The notes below the pieces were generated by a model that was given only the letters and a program-made list of their open reading frames with translations, searched no databases and was not told the origin of the DNA. Shown piece after piece: positions 14,840 to 22,917 of a stretch of 28,732 bases of DNA (the first letter of the stretch is position 1; each line of letters begins with the position of its first letter). The translations under genes and the position numbers were made by a program. This DNA is from an uncultured Peptococcaceae bacterium (GTDB lineage Bacteria; Bacillota; Limnochordia; Darwinibacteriales; Darwinibacteriaceae). Where the stretch lies: the NCBI GenBank assembly GCA_937988745.1, contig CALKAR010000035.1:1-28732 (forward strand), written 5' to 3'.

Positions 14840-16485
14840 AGCCGCTTGAGGCGCTCATTCACAGTCTGCCTTATTCGAAGCAGCCATTCCGCTGTTGTAG
14901 GATAATCCTTGAAAGTGATGGGCGAAGCTAGGTCTGCTTCTAAGATGCTCATTACTTCAGCCCGCCCGGCAGCTTTTTCCAATAGCTCTAGGGCTCTCAG
15001 GTCTTGCAGTGCTTCCCTCAGAACAAAGAGTCGCAACGAGGGTAGGGGACCTTCTTTTCCTGGATATACCACAAAAGTATCTCCGGCTGGAACCCAGTAC
15101 ATGCCGTCTGTTACCCTGTACGGATCAATCGCATGAACCGACTGTTGGGAGTAGTAGAAGTTGAAGCCCCAGTGCAGGAACCCTTTGATCTGGAATTTGT
15201 ACAGCTGGACACCTAAGATGCGGTTCCGGGCCGAGGGCATGGCCATAAAGCGCTGTGCCACATCTCGATGCTGGGCAGAACAGTAATAGGTCCACAGGTC
15301 AGGAACATTATTTTCTAGGAACGGCTCAATATGGTCCGACGCCGGAATGGGATGCTCGACTAAACCTGTTTCATAAAACTCGAAGTTAGACAAGGAATCG
15401 ATCACGGGGAAGTCTGACAAGTGCTTTTTGACGGCTGCACTGGCTGCCCCGTATGACTCTAGATCCCAGATGGATGGTTCATCAGAAACGTGGAAGTAGC
15501 ATTTATCAGCAATACCGTGTTCTTTGATGAATTCCACTAAAGCTGGCAGGAATTGGTCCAGAAAGCCTGTGTACTCCGGTGAGCGGGCGTTGGTGTCCCA
15601 GCCGAAGATCCGCTTCAGCTCACCATTTTCCCAAGCCATGATCTTGGGTGCATGATAAGCACCCCACTGGGTAAAGAGATGGGAAAACTCGAAGTACTCA
15701 ACTCCACATCGGCGGCACATGGCAATCCAGCGATCAAGCTTAGTGAAATCAAATGAATACTGATCGCCTTCCTTCGTTACCTCTACCAGCTGCACCGTTG
15801 GGCGCTCACCGCCGATATCGGTATCGAGTGGTGGCGTAAAAATTGGAGTTAAGATCATGTTGACGCCGAAATCGACTGCTGTCTGCACATACTTTTCCAC
15901 CATCTGCCAATAATCTTCGCTGAAGATTTCAAGCCCATACCAAGTGGCAATGCAGTCAGTGTGCAGCCATTCTGTATGGATCAGCTTCTGCGGAGGCAGT
16001 TGGGCGGCGAGGATTTCTAGCTCAAAGACATCCTCACTTAAAATTTCGCCATCTCTATTTTTCAGAGTAATGTAGATCGGATAAGTACCCGGTTCAAAGC
16101 CTTCTGGATTATGTACCGCAATCCACAAAGCACGCCATTGATGAGGGAACGCCACCCTTGCCATAGGGGGCACCTCTTCAATGGGTTCCAGCAGGTCTGG
16201 ATAGAGTCCCGGGGTGGTTCGAAGTACGTTATCATCATGGTCGGGTGTTAAGGGATATTCAACGGGGATCAGCCCGACGTTATAAACCCTAATATGATCA
16301 GCAAGAGGAGATTCTACCGAAACCTCGATAGGCCGGATGATCTGCCCTTTGCCTCTGTAAGCCAATTGAAAAGAAAATGCTTCATTGCGCAGTGCAGTTC
16401 CCTTTTGGCAGGGTGCTGCCTGTGGTCTTTCGTCAGCAAATACCTTCTCTAGAGAGCTCAAGAGAATGGTTTCAACTTTAGCCAT
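14818..16485 (-). CDS. DUF4091 glycoside-hydrolase-like protein (GH123-related)
   Basis: A 555-residue protein with an N-terminal beta-rich region (about 1-165) and a TIM-barrel-like central part with blocks such as EWLHTDCIATWYG and FTKLDRWIAMCRRCGVEYFE. CYFHVSDEPS carries an adjacent D335-E336 pair, like the Asp-Glu pair used for substrate-assisted catalysis in GH123 N-acetyl-beta-galactosaminidases. The C-terminal LRLFVLREALQDLRALELLE matches the DUF4091 domain. No signal peptide is present, so substrates would be cytoplasmic. ATG 16485 is chosen because TAAGGAGA lies 7 bases upstream; the frame is open to 16515. It may be co-transcribed with RNase Z, 63 bases upstream. The glycan specificity is inferred by analogy only. 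Confidence 0.8.
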   Translation of the reverse strand: MAKVETILLSSLEKVFADERPQAAPCQKGTALRNEAFSFQLAYRGKGQIIRPIEVSVESPLADHIRVYNVGLIPVEYPLTPDHDDNVLRTTPGLYPDLLEPIEEVPPMARVAFPHQWRALWIAVHNPEGFEPGTYPIYITLKNRDGEILSEDVFELEILAAQLPPQKLIHTEWLHTDCIATWYGLEIFSEDYWQMVEKYVQTAVDFGVNMILTPIFTPPLDTDIGGERPTVQLVEVTKEGDQYSFDFTKLDRWIAMCRRCGVEYFEFSHLFTQWGAYHAPKIMAWENGELKRIFGWDTNARSPEYTGFLDQFLPALVEFIKEHGIADKCYFHVSDEPSIWDLESYGAASAAVKKHLSDFPVIDSLSNFEFYETGLVEHPIPASDHIEPFLENNVPDLWTYYCSAQHRDVAQRFMAMPSARNRILGVQLYKFQIKGFLHWGFNFYYSQQSVHAIDPYRVTDGMYWVPAGDTFVVYPGKEGPLPSLRLFVLREALQDLRALELLEKAAGRAEVMSILEADLASPITFKDYPTTAEWLLRIRQTVNERLKRLYPASEN

Positions 16486-16548
16486 GGATTCTCTCCTTAG
16501 TATTTTACTTGTCACTTGACATACCGAGCATAAATTCTAATTATCGGA

Positions 16549-17487
16549 TTAAAGTCCTTCCTCGACTGATTTCGGTACTTCTACCGTGGTATGATCCTCA
16601 GCCAGGACCGTGTTGGGAAACACACTCTGAGCTTCAGCCAGAAGTTCCTCGTATTCATGTGGATGATAACGTGAACTGATATGGGTCAACACGAGTTTCT
16701 GCACACCTGCTTCTTTAGCCGTTTGTGCTGCATCCACTGTACTCGAATGGAAGTAGTCATAGGCGTTTTCTGCTAATTCTGCTCCAAGGGTGGCTTCATG
16801 TACAAGCAAGTTAGCTTCCTTGGACAGCTCAACAGTGCTTGGGCAGCGGCGGGTGTCTCCTAAGATGACTACATGACGGCCGCGGATAGGCGGCCCGACG
16901 AAATCTCGCCCATCGAGAACTCTTCCGTTCTCCAAAACTACTTTTTCACCCTGCTTTAGACGTCCATAGATTGGCCCTGGAGCGATGTCCAGCTCCTGCA
17001 GTTTTTCGACCAGGAGACGGCCAGGCTTCTGTGGTTCTTCAAATCTATACCCATAAGAAGGCAGTACATGTTCGAGGAGGGTGGTTCTGACGATCCAAGG
17101 ATCGAAGTGCAGTACTTCTCCCGGCTCAATTTCCTGAATGTGAAGTGGATAGCGAATATGGGTACTGCTTGCCTTGAGAGCACATTCGATGAATTCCTTG
17201 ATTCCAGGCGGTCCATATATCTCCAGCCCGACGTCGTCAGTGCTGAAAGAACGGCTTCCGAGCAATCCCGGTAGTCCGAAAATGTGATCACCGTGCAGAT
17301 GGGTGATAAAGATTTTTGTGATTCGGTGTAGGCCAAAAGGGGAAGCCAAGAGCTGATGCTGGGTTCCCTCACCGCAGTCAAACAGCCATACTTCCCGACT
17401 TGGATCAGGCAGCTTAAATGCAATGCCGGTAACATTGCGTCTCAGCGATGGTTTACCTGCTCCAGTGCCTAGAAAATACAGATACAA
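16549..17487 (-). CDS. rnz: Ribonuclease Z (tRNA 3' endonuclease)
   Basis: A 312-residue metallo-beta-lactamase endonuclease that cuts tRNA precursors at the 3' end. It shows the FLGTGAGKPSLRRNVT N-terminus, WLFDCGEGTQHQ, and the zinc motif H63-L-H65-G-D67-H68 followed by GLPGLLGSRSF, all typical of the short bacterial RNase Z. Later ligands lie in VILGDTRRCP and VLTHISSRY. The start is a TTG at 17487: GAGGAG sits 7 bases upstream and the protein then begins exactly where homologues do. The frame continues further upstream without an SD. A weak promoter-like pair (TTGTTG, N17, TGTTAT) lies upstream on the minus strand. Confidence 0.95.
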   Translation of the reverse strand: MYLYFLGTGAGKPSLRRNVTGIAFKLPDPSREVWLFDCGEGTQHQLLASPFGLHRITKIFITHLHGDHIFGLPGLLGSRSFSTDDVGLEIYGPPGIKEFIECALKASSTHIRYPLHIQEIEPGEVLHFDPWIVRTTLLEHVLPSYGYRFEEPQKPGRLLVEKLQELDIAPGPIYGRLKQGEKVVLENGRVLDGRDFVGPPIRGRHVVILGDTRRCPSTVELSKEANLLVHEATLGAELAENAYDYFHSSTVDAAQTAKEAGVQKLVLTHISSRYHPHEYEELLAEAQSVFPNTVLAEDHTTVEVPKSVEEGL

Positions 17488-17591
17488 TACTATTCTCCTC
17501 TCGGATATAGAGCAGTGCGCTTTTAGCTTAAGGATAACATTGAAAAATATGCAGATCAACAAATCCTTCAGTATCGCTCAGCAGGAGAATG

Positions 17592-17699
17592 ATGCTGTCG
17601 GGTACAAGGCGGTCGAGCGACAAGCGCGGCCGCCTTTTGTGTATCAGACGGGCGCCTTGCTACATAGTTATGGAGCAGAACTTGAAGGGAGCGGGTTGA
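17592..17699 (+). CDS. Possible 35-residue Arg-rich leader peptide
   Basis: A short ORF begins at ATG 17592 (or 17589), preceded by AGGAG (17583-17587), and ends in TGA at 17697-17699, directly abutting the ATG of the ferritin-VIT gene (TGAATG). The peptide begins MLSGTRRSSDKRGR and has seven or more Arg. The codons overlap the terminator-like hairpin at 17606-17638, so a translating ribosome would unfold it. No homology is recognised. It may be a chance ORF; it is listed because SD, stop position and hairpin overlap coincide. Confidence 0.25.
   Translation: MLSGTRRSSDKRGRLLCIRRAPCYIVMEQNLKGAG
17606..17638 (+). terminator. Terminator-like hairpin in the ferritin-VIT leader
   Basis: A 10-bp stem (AAGGCGGTCG, 17606-17615, with CGGCCGCCTT, 17627-17636; one T-G pair) with an 11-base loop ends in TTTT (17635-17638). 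It has no plus-strand gene upstream to terminate, since RNase Z is transcribed away from it. It therefore lies inside the leader of the ferritin-VIT gene and could act as an attenuator. The T-run is short. Confidence 0.5.
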
Positions 17700-18587
17700 A
17701 TGACCGATTCTGTTAAGCTTTCTCCTGAATCTTACCGTCTAATTCGAGAACTGCAGCAAAACGAAGTAACGGAGGAGGCTGTTTACCTAAGACTTGCGCG
17801 GCGGGTGAAGAAGGAGTCTGACCGCCAGGTCTTAGAGGCCATTGCCCGGGATGAGGCGCGCCATGTGGAGTTCTGGTCAAAGTATACGAAAGAAAAGATG
17901 CGGCCCCAAACTTGGAAAGTGCTCTTTTTCATGGTGCTGAGTGTTATCTTTGGCTACACTTTCGCGATTAAGATCATGGAGAAGGGCGAGCGCAATGCGC
18001 AGGAAATCTACCAACTATTAGCTGCGGAAATCCCCGAGGCAGAGCAGATCGCGATAGAGGAAGAACTTCACGAAGAGCAGATTATCAACCTATTAGATGA
18101 AGAACGCCTCCAATACGTAGGGTCCATGGTCCTTGGCCTTAATGATGCCTTGGTGGAATTGACGGGTACACTGGTCGGACTGAGCTTCGCTCTGAAAAAT
18201 ACCAAGGTTGTGGCCTTGTCTGGCTTGATTACCGGTATCTCAGCAGCGCTGTCCATGGCTTCTTCGGAGTATCTCTCTGTCCGCAGCGATGGTAGTGCAA
18301 ACGCAGTCAAAGCTTCCTTTTATACTGGTATCATGTACATCTTGGCTGTTGCATGTCTGGTGTCGCCCTACCTGCTTATATCCAGTGAAGGATATCTGAG
18401 GGCAGTAGGGACTATGTTCCTCATCGTACTGGCTCTAATATTCACCTTTACGTACTACATTTCAGTTGCTCAGGATCAGCCGTTCGCCAGGAAATTTGCA
18501 GAAATGGCCGGCATCAGCTTATCGGTAGCAGCTTTGTCTTTTGTTGTTGGTTATGGCGTAAAGCAGCTGTTAGGAATTGACCTATAA
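17700..18587 (+). CDS. Ferritin-like/VIT1 membrane iron (Fe/Mn) transporter
   Basis: A 295-residue fusion of an N-terminal ferritin-like (rubrerythrin-type) diiron domain and a VIT1/CCC1-family membrane domain. The diiron part has a Glu-rich first helix (NEVTEEAVY), E52-A-R-H55 in helix 2, a hydrophobic third helix (about 72-104) and E121-x-x-H124 in helix 4. The VIT part starts with GLNDALVELTGTLVG (146-160) and has about five membrane helices. Related fusions (MbfA type) export iron and protect against iron-driven oxidative damage. The start ATG 17700 has AAGGGAG (17685-17691) 8 bases upstream. Direction of transport and Fe versus Mn preference are inferred from the family. It ends 5 bases from the convergent AEC gene with no terminator in between. 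Confidence 0.88.
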   Translation: MTDSVKLSPESYRLIRELQQNEVTEEAVYLRLARRVKKESDRQVLEAIARDEARHVEFWSKYTKEKMRPQTWKVLFFMVLSVIFGYTFAIKIMEKGERNAQEIYQLLAAEIPEAEQIAIEEELHEEQIINLLDEERLQYVGSMVLGLNDALVELTGTLVGLSFALKNTKVVALSGLITGISAALSMASSEYLSVRSDGSANAVKASFYTGIMYILAVACLVSPYLLISSEGYLRAVGTMFLIVLALIFTFTYYISVAQDQPFARKFAEMAGISLSVAALSFVVGYGVKQLLGIDL

Positions 18588-18592
18588 AGTCG

Positions 18593-19516
18593 TTAGGTGA
18601 GCAGCCTTAGAAGTCCAGTGACGGAAATCAGCGAGAGTAGAGTGGTGGCCGACACGATAACTGCTGCATACTCCTGTTCGACGGCATAGCGTTCTGCAAA
18701 GATGGACGTCATGGTAGATGCAGGCATAGCCGTCATTATTACCACGGTATTGAGAACCATTGACGATCTTCCGACAAGTAAGGCACACGCGTATATGACC
18801 AAAGGAATTACAACAAGTTTGGTAATTGCTCCATAATACAATGTCCAGTCTCGGATATGGTCCCGCAGTTTCACTTTGGCCAAGATAGAACCAATGATCA
18901 GCATCGACAACGGGCCAGTCATGTTTCCCAAGCTTCTGACACCAAGCAGGATAGGGCTGGGCAGCTGGATTCCAAGGAACATAGTGATTAGTCCAGCTGC
19001 CACAGCCAAAATGGAGGGGTTGAGCAGCACTGCTTTCAGCTCGGCTGAATAGTTATTTCTATCTAAAGGCCCTCTATAAAGGGTGATTCCGTATGTCCAG
19101 ACCAGCATGACAAAGAACATATTGAAAATGGAGCCATACACCACGCCCTCCGCACCGTAGACCGCGTTTAGGATCGGAAAACCCACATATCCCGTATTGG
19201 AAAAAACATTGGCGAAGTGCAGTACTAGCTTTCGCCGCGGGGGAATGGGTAGGACAAGCAGGCGAGAAACCGCGATAGTTATCAAGTAAGCTGCTAGGCT
19301 GTAATAGAAGGCTTTTATGACATTGGCTCTGATTTCGGGAGCATAGCTGAACATAAACGATGCGAGTATCATGAAGGGGAGAGCAATCTCGATTAATATC
19401 TGCACAAGTCCGCGACTTAACTCTGGAGTGAGTATCTTTCTGCGAGCACTATAAGCACCCACAATAATCATGATCAAAAGAGAGAACACACTTTCAACGA
19501 TAGGTGAGGTTGTCAT
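18593..19516 (-). CDS. AEC-family (auxin efflux carrier-like) permease
   Basis: A 307-residue integral membrane protein with about ten hydrophobic helices. The N-terminal MIIVGAYSARRKILTPE, then LPFMILASF, the middle NVFSNTGYVGFPILNAVYG block (a hallmark of AEC carriers with the conserved Asn and Gly-Phe-Pro) and the C-terminal MTAMPASTMTSIFAERY are all present. Bacterial members move small organic acids such as malate or malonate, mostly by unproven mechanisms. ATG 19516 is chosen because AAGGGAGGA lies 7 bases upstream; the frame is open to 19582. It is divergent from the amino-acid oxidation operon, so it could move a substrate or product of that pathway, but no shared regulator is proven. 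Confidence 0.9.
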   Translation of the reverse strand: MTTSPIVESVFSLLIMIIVGAYSARRKILTPELSRGLVQILIEIALPFMILASFMFSYAPEIRANVIKAFYYSLAAYLITIAVSRLLVLPIPPRRKLVLHFANVFSNTGYVGFPILNAVYGAEGVVYGSIFNMFFVMLVWTYGITLYRGPLDRNNYSAELKAVLLNPSILAVAAGLITMFLGIQLPSPILLGVRSLGNMTGPLSMLIIGSILAKVKLRDHIRDWTLYYGAITKLVVIPLVIYACALLVGRSSMVLNTVVIMTAMPASTMTSIFAERYAVEQEYAAVIVSATTLLSLISVTGLLRLLT

Positions 19517-19561
19517 GCAAATCCTCCCTTGCAAGGTGTGCTCCCATTCTATGCTACCTGG

Positions 19562-19588
19562 AGCAGCGTGGTTATTTAGCACGCTGCT
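19562..19588. promoter_or_regulatory. Inverted repeat between the AEC gene and the oxidase operon
   Basis: A perfect 9-bp inverted repeat, AGCAGCGTG (19562-19570) and CACGCTGCT (19580-19588), has a 9-base centre. It lies between divergent genes and has no T-run typical of a terminator. It is a candidate operator for a regulator of either or both transcripts, or a leader hairpin. No regulator gene lies adjacent. Confidence 0.4.
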
Positions 19589-19608
19589 TCTTCGCTTTAG
19601 AGAGGATT

Positions 19609-19649
19609 AACACATCTGTAATAGAATATCCCAAATAAGAATATGTGTT
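19609..19649. repeat. Inverted repeat in the leader of the oxidase operon
   Basis: AACACAT (19609-19615) and ATGTGTT (19643-19649) form a perfect 7-bp inverted repeat, separated by 27 bases that are A/T-rich and contain GAATAT twice. It ends just before the start region of the first gene. It could be an operator or a leader hairpin near the ribosome binding site. Function is unknown. Confidence 0.3.
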
Positions 19650-19665
19650 TAATTTTATGGGGGTG

Positions 19666-21729
19666 ATGACGGCGCGCCTGAATGAACATCCCATCCTGAG
19701 CCTTCAGGAAGGAGAATTAGTTGAATTCGTTTTTGATGGGGAAACGATGACGGGAAGAGCTGGTGAGATGCTGTCTACAGCGCTCATCGCAAATGGAGTG
19801 AAGGTTTTTTCTCGACACCGGATAGGTGATGCACCCCAGGGAATTTTCTGTGCTAATGGTCAGTGTGCCCAGTGCACTGTGATAGTCAATGGAAGACCTG
19901 TGAAGAGCTGTATTACTCCTCTCGAACCAGGAATGGTGGTAGAAACTCTGCATCAGCTGCCTAAGCTGCCTAAAGAAGGTCTTCAAGGTTCGCCTAATAA
20001 ACCGGAAGAGCTTCAGTGTGATGTCCTGATTATTGGAGCAGGGCCGTCCGGAATCAGAGCCGCTGTTGAGCTGAGTGAACTGGGCTTTTCGGTTATTCTA
20101 GTGGATGATAAAGCGCAGCTTGGCGGCAAACTAGTGCTTCAGACCCATAAGTTTTTCGGCTCGGTCGAGGACTGCTTCGCCGGGACTCGGGGTCATGCTA
20201 TAGCGCGAATTCTTCAGGCAGAGCTTGAAAACGCTCCTAACGTGAAGGTGATGCTCAATTCAACTGTGGCGGCTGTTTACAGCGATGGAAAGGCGGCTGT
20301 TTTTGAAGATAACCGCCGCTACACGCATGTTTCTTTTCAAGGGTTGATTGTCGCTGCTGGAGCAAGGGAGCGCTCCTTGGTCTTCCCAGGCAACGATCTG
20401 CCTGGTGTTTTTGGCGCGGGTGCTTTTCAGACCTTAGTAAACCGTGATCTTGTGAAGCCCTCTCAGCGTGTGCTGATTGTAGGATGCGGCAACGTCGGTT
20501 TGATTGCGGCTTACCATGCTCTGCAGGCAGGAATCAATGTAGCTGCGCTGGTTGATATTGCCCCAGAAATATCAGGTTACAAGGTTCACGCTGACAAAAT
20601 CAAGCGCATGGGAGTGCCTATCTATCTTGAGCATACCGTGGTGTGTGCCGAAGGCGATGGAAAAGTGGAGCGCGCTACCATTGCTCCTGTGAACGAATCA
20701 GGCAGTCCAATTCTCAGTGAAGCTCAGACCTTTGCTGTGGATACGGTTCTCATCGCTGTAGGCCTGACATCTGTGGATGAGTTTTTCCTTGATGCGCAGG
20801 GTTATGATTTTACCGTTTTGAAGACCGGCGATGCAGATGAGATTGCCGAGGCATCATCGGCGATGTTGGGGGGACGGATTGCAGGCCGCAGGATGGCGCA
20901 GCTCCTTGGAAAAGAGGTGGACGTACCTTCTGAGTGGTCTGAGAAGCAGGCGATCCTGAAAAGCCGTCCCGGCAGGGTTTTTGACCGCGAACGGCCAGAA
21001 CTCACAGAAAACTTCCAGCCGGTGTTTCACTGCATGCAGGAAATCCCGTGCAATCCCTGTACTACAGTATGTCGTTTTGATTCGATCAAATTGGTTGGCG
21101 AGACTGATAGTATTTTGGATCTGCCTCAATTTGAAGGGAAGTGTATCGGCTGCGGCTTGTGTGCGGCAATATGCCCGGGATTGGCCATTTCCTTGGCTCG
21201 GCTATCCGACAAGCCAGGATATGCGGATGTGGTGGTTCCTCACGAATTCAGTCATCCCTACGAGGTAGGAGATCAGATAACGGTATGCGATATCAACGGT
21301 CAAGAGCTCGGTCAGGGCACGGTTCGTAACACCCAATTTTTCAGGAAGTATCAGACGCACCTCATCACGGTACAAGTTCCGGTTGAGTGGGGAACAACAG
21401 CTGCCGGTATCCGGGTGCAGAACTTATCTGAGGCCGAACCTCTTCCTGAACCCCAGTTTGAGTATATTCCTGAAGATGGAATTGTCTGTCGGTGTGAGCG
21501 GATCACAGTCAGGGAGATCATTGAATTTGCCCAGGAAAACAGGGTCCAGGATCTGAATCAGCTCAAAGCAATCAGGGTTGGTATGGGTGCCTGCGGAGGT
21601 AAAACATGCAGTGTACTGCTGCCTCGCATTATGGCTCAAGCAGGAGTCAACGGCAGAGCTTTAGAACCTCTGACGCGCCGCCCAGTATCGGTAGAGATTC
21701 CACTGTGGGCTGTTGGGAACCTGGAATAG
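19666..21729 (+). CDS. Multi-cluster FAD dehydrogenase subunit (PDH-alpha/HcnAB-like fusion)
   Basis: A 687-residue fusion with, in order: a [2Fe-2S] domain (C62, C67, C70, C82; FCANGQCAQC), an FAD-binding Rossmann motif (IIGAGPSG, 121-128), a second nucleotide motif (VGCGNVG, 271-277), a ferredoxin-like insert with two Cys sets (C455/C461/C464/C468 and C492/C495/C498/C502), and a C-terminal BFD-like domain (CRC at 607-609, C642, C647). Relatives are the alpha subunit of dye-linked L-proline dehydrogenases, HcnA/HcnB of cyanide synthase, and opine or D-hydroxyproline oxidase subunits. It likely passes electrons from the partner DAO protein (13 bases downstream) to a carrier. The start is uncertain: ATG 19666 fits the family N-terminus (RLNEHPIL), but the only SD-like run (GGGGGTG) touches it. 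ATG 19657 or GTG 19645 are alternatives. Confidence 0.88.
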   Translation: MTARLNEHPILSLQEGELVEFVFDGETMTGRAGEMLSTALIANGVKVFSRHRIGDAPQGIFCANGQCAQCTVIVNGRPVKSCITPLEPGMVVETLHQLPKLPKEGLQGSPNKPEELQCDVLIIGAGPSGIRAAVELSELGFSVILVDDKAQLGGKLVLQTHKFFGSVEDCFAGTRGHAIARILQAELENAPNVKVMLNSTVAAVYSDGKAAVFEDNRRYTHVSFQGLIVAAGARERSLVFPGNDLPGVFGAGAFQTLVNRDLVKPSQRVLIVGCGNVGLIAAYHALQAGINVAALVDIAPEISGYKVHADKIKRMGVPIYLEHTVVCAEGDGKVERATIAPVNESGSPILSEAQTFAVDTVLIAVGLTSVDEFFLDAQGYDFTVLKTGDADEIAEASSAMLGGRIAGRRMAQLLGKEVDVPSEWSEKQAILKSRPGRVFDRERPELTENFQPVFHCMQEIPCNPCTTVCRFDSIKLVGETDSILDLPQFEGKCIGCGLCAAICPGLAISLARLSDKPGYADVVVPHEFSHPYEVGDQITVCDINGQELGQGTVRNTQFFRKYQTHLITVQVPVEWGTTAAGIRVQNLSEAEPLPEPQFEYIPEDGIVCRCERITVREIIEFAQENRVQDLNQLKAIRVGMGACGGKTCSVLLPRIMAQAGVNGRALEPLTRRPVSVEIPLWAVGNLE

Positions 21730-21742
21730 GTGGTGAGATGCA

Positions 21743-22894
21743 GTGAAAAATTATGACGTTCTAATTATCGGTGCGGGCAGCGTGGGAACGATTCTGTCTT
21801 ATTGGCTGGCAAAAAGGGGGCTCAAAACAGCCGTTGTAGAAAAGAATGCCGCTCCCGGAAGAGGAGAACATCGCGCCGCGATAGGCGGTGTGCGCGCTAC
21901 TCACTCAGACCCAGCTAAGATCAAGATCGGACTCAGATCACTGGAGTTCCTGCGAAGGCTCGAGACAGAGTTCGGATACGATTTGGATTACATTGAGGGG
22001 GGGTATCTCTTTCCCGCCTATTCAGAGACCACTGCCAACAAACTGAAGAGTCTGCTTGCTGTTCAGAAAGCACAGGGCTTAAACATCGACTGGATCGGGT
22101 CCGAAGAAGTAGCTCGACTGGTCCCTGGTATCAGAGAAGAAGGCCTGCTGGGTGGAACTTATTCTCCGCAGGATGGGCATCTCTCGCCTCTTAAGTTAGC
22201 TAGTGTTTGTTACCGGATGGCTTTGAGCGTAGGTGTAGACTTTTATTTCCGCACTACTGTGCTCGGTTTTGCTATCGATAAGGGTAAGATAACCGCCGTC
22301 AAGACCGACGGACCAGTGTTCAGTGCAGGGCTCGTGATTAACGCCGCGGGCTCTAATGCGCGGCAGATTGGACAGCTGCTTGGCGTTGATCTGCCTGTTA
22401 TCCCCGATGCCCACGAAGCAGGGGTTACTGATCAGGTGGAGCGTTTTTTTAATCCAATGGTGGTAGATATCGAGCCCTCAGCTGACTCTGAAAACTACTA
22501 TTTCTATCAGGCGAAAGATGGTGCGGTGCTTTTCTGCATCACTCCCAAGCCCAAGCGGATCGGAGAGACAAGTGCTTCTACATCGGAATTTTTGCCAATG
22601 GTAGTTCCGCGGCTTCTGCGGATTTATCCTCGGCTGGGACACCTAAGGGTGCGGCGGGTATGGCGCGGTATGTATCCAGGTACCCCTGATGATCGCCCTA
22701 TTGTAGGTTTTGACCGAGAAGTAGAAGGTATGTTTCATGCTGTGGGCATGTGTGGGCAGGGATTAATGCTGGGGCCCGGATTGGGTGAACTGATAGCAGA
22801 TTATGTCACTGGCTCCTTGCAGCCAGAGGATGAAAGCGTATTCGAGCAGCTGTCTCCTTACCGTGATTTCTCCGGTCAGGAGCTGCTGCGTTGA
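21743..22894 (+). CDS. DAO-family FAD oxidoreductase, amino-acid dehydrogenase subunit
   Basis: A 383-residue flavoprotein of the D-amino-acid oxidase/glycine oxidase fold. The N-terminal dinucleotide motif is YDVLIIGAGSVGTILSYWL with an acidic end (VVEK), followed by GEHRAAIGGVRATH. The C-terminal MYPGTPDDRPIVGFD and MCGQGLMLGPGLGELIADY are the family's substrate/FAD region. In dye-linked proline dehydrogenases the beta subunit is of this type and oxidises the amino acid. The cyanide synthase subunit HcnC also belongs here. The next gene encodes P5C dehydrogenase, so the substrate is most likely proline or hydroxyproline. The start is GTG 21743 behind AGGTGGTGA (21728-21736), spaced 6 bases. 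Confidence 0.9.
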   Translation: MKNYDVLIIGAGSVGTILSYWLAKRGLKTAVVEKNAAPGRGEHRAAIGGVRATHSDPAKIKIGLRSLEFLRRLETEFGYDLDYIEGGYLFPAYSETTANKLKSLLAVQKAQGLNIDWIGSEEVARLVPGIREEGLLGGTYSPQDGHLSPLKLASVCYRMALSVGVDFYFRTTVLGFAIDKGKITAVKTDGPVFSAGLVINAAGSNARQIGQLLGVDLPVIPDAHEAGVTDQVERFFNPMVVDIEPSADSENYYFYQAKDGAVLFCITPKPKRIGETSASTSEFLPMVVPRLLRIYPRLGHLRVRRVWRGMYPGTPDDRPIVGFDREVEGMFHAVGMCGQGLMLGPGLGELIADYVTGSLQPEDESVFEQLSPYRDFSGQELLR

Positions 22895-22917
22895 ATTAAC
22901 TTGTGTGAGGTGATTCT

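Noticed and set aside
17423..17716. A 97-codon plus-strand open frame spanning the rnz start
   Set aside because: Most of it is antisense to rnz and overlaps the ferritin-VIT start, with no SD or known motif.
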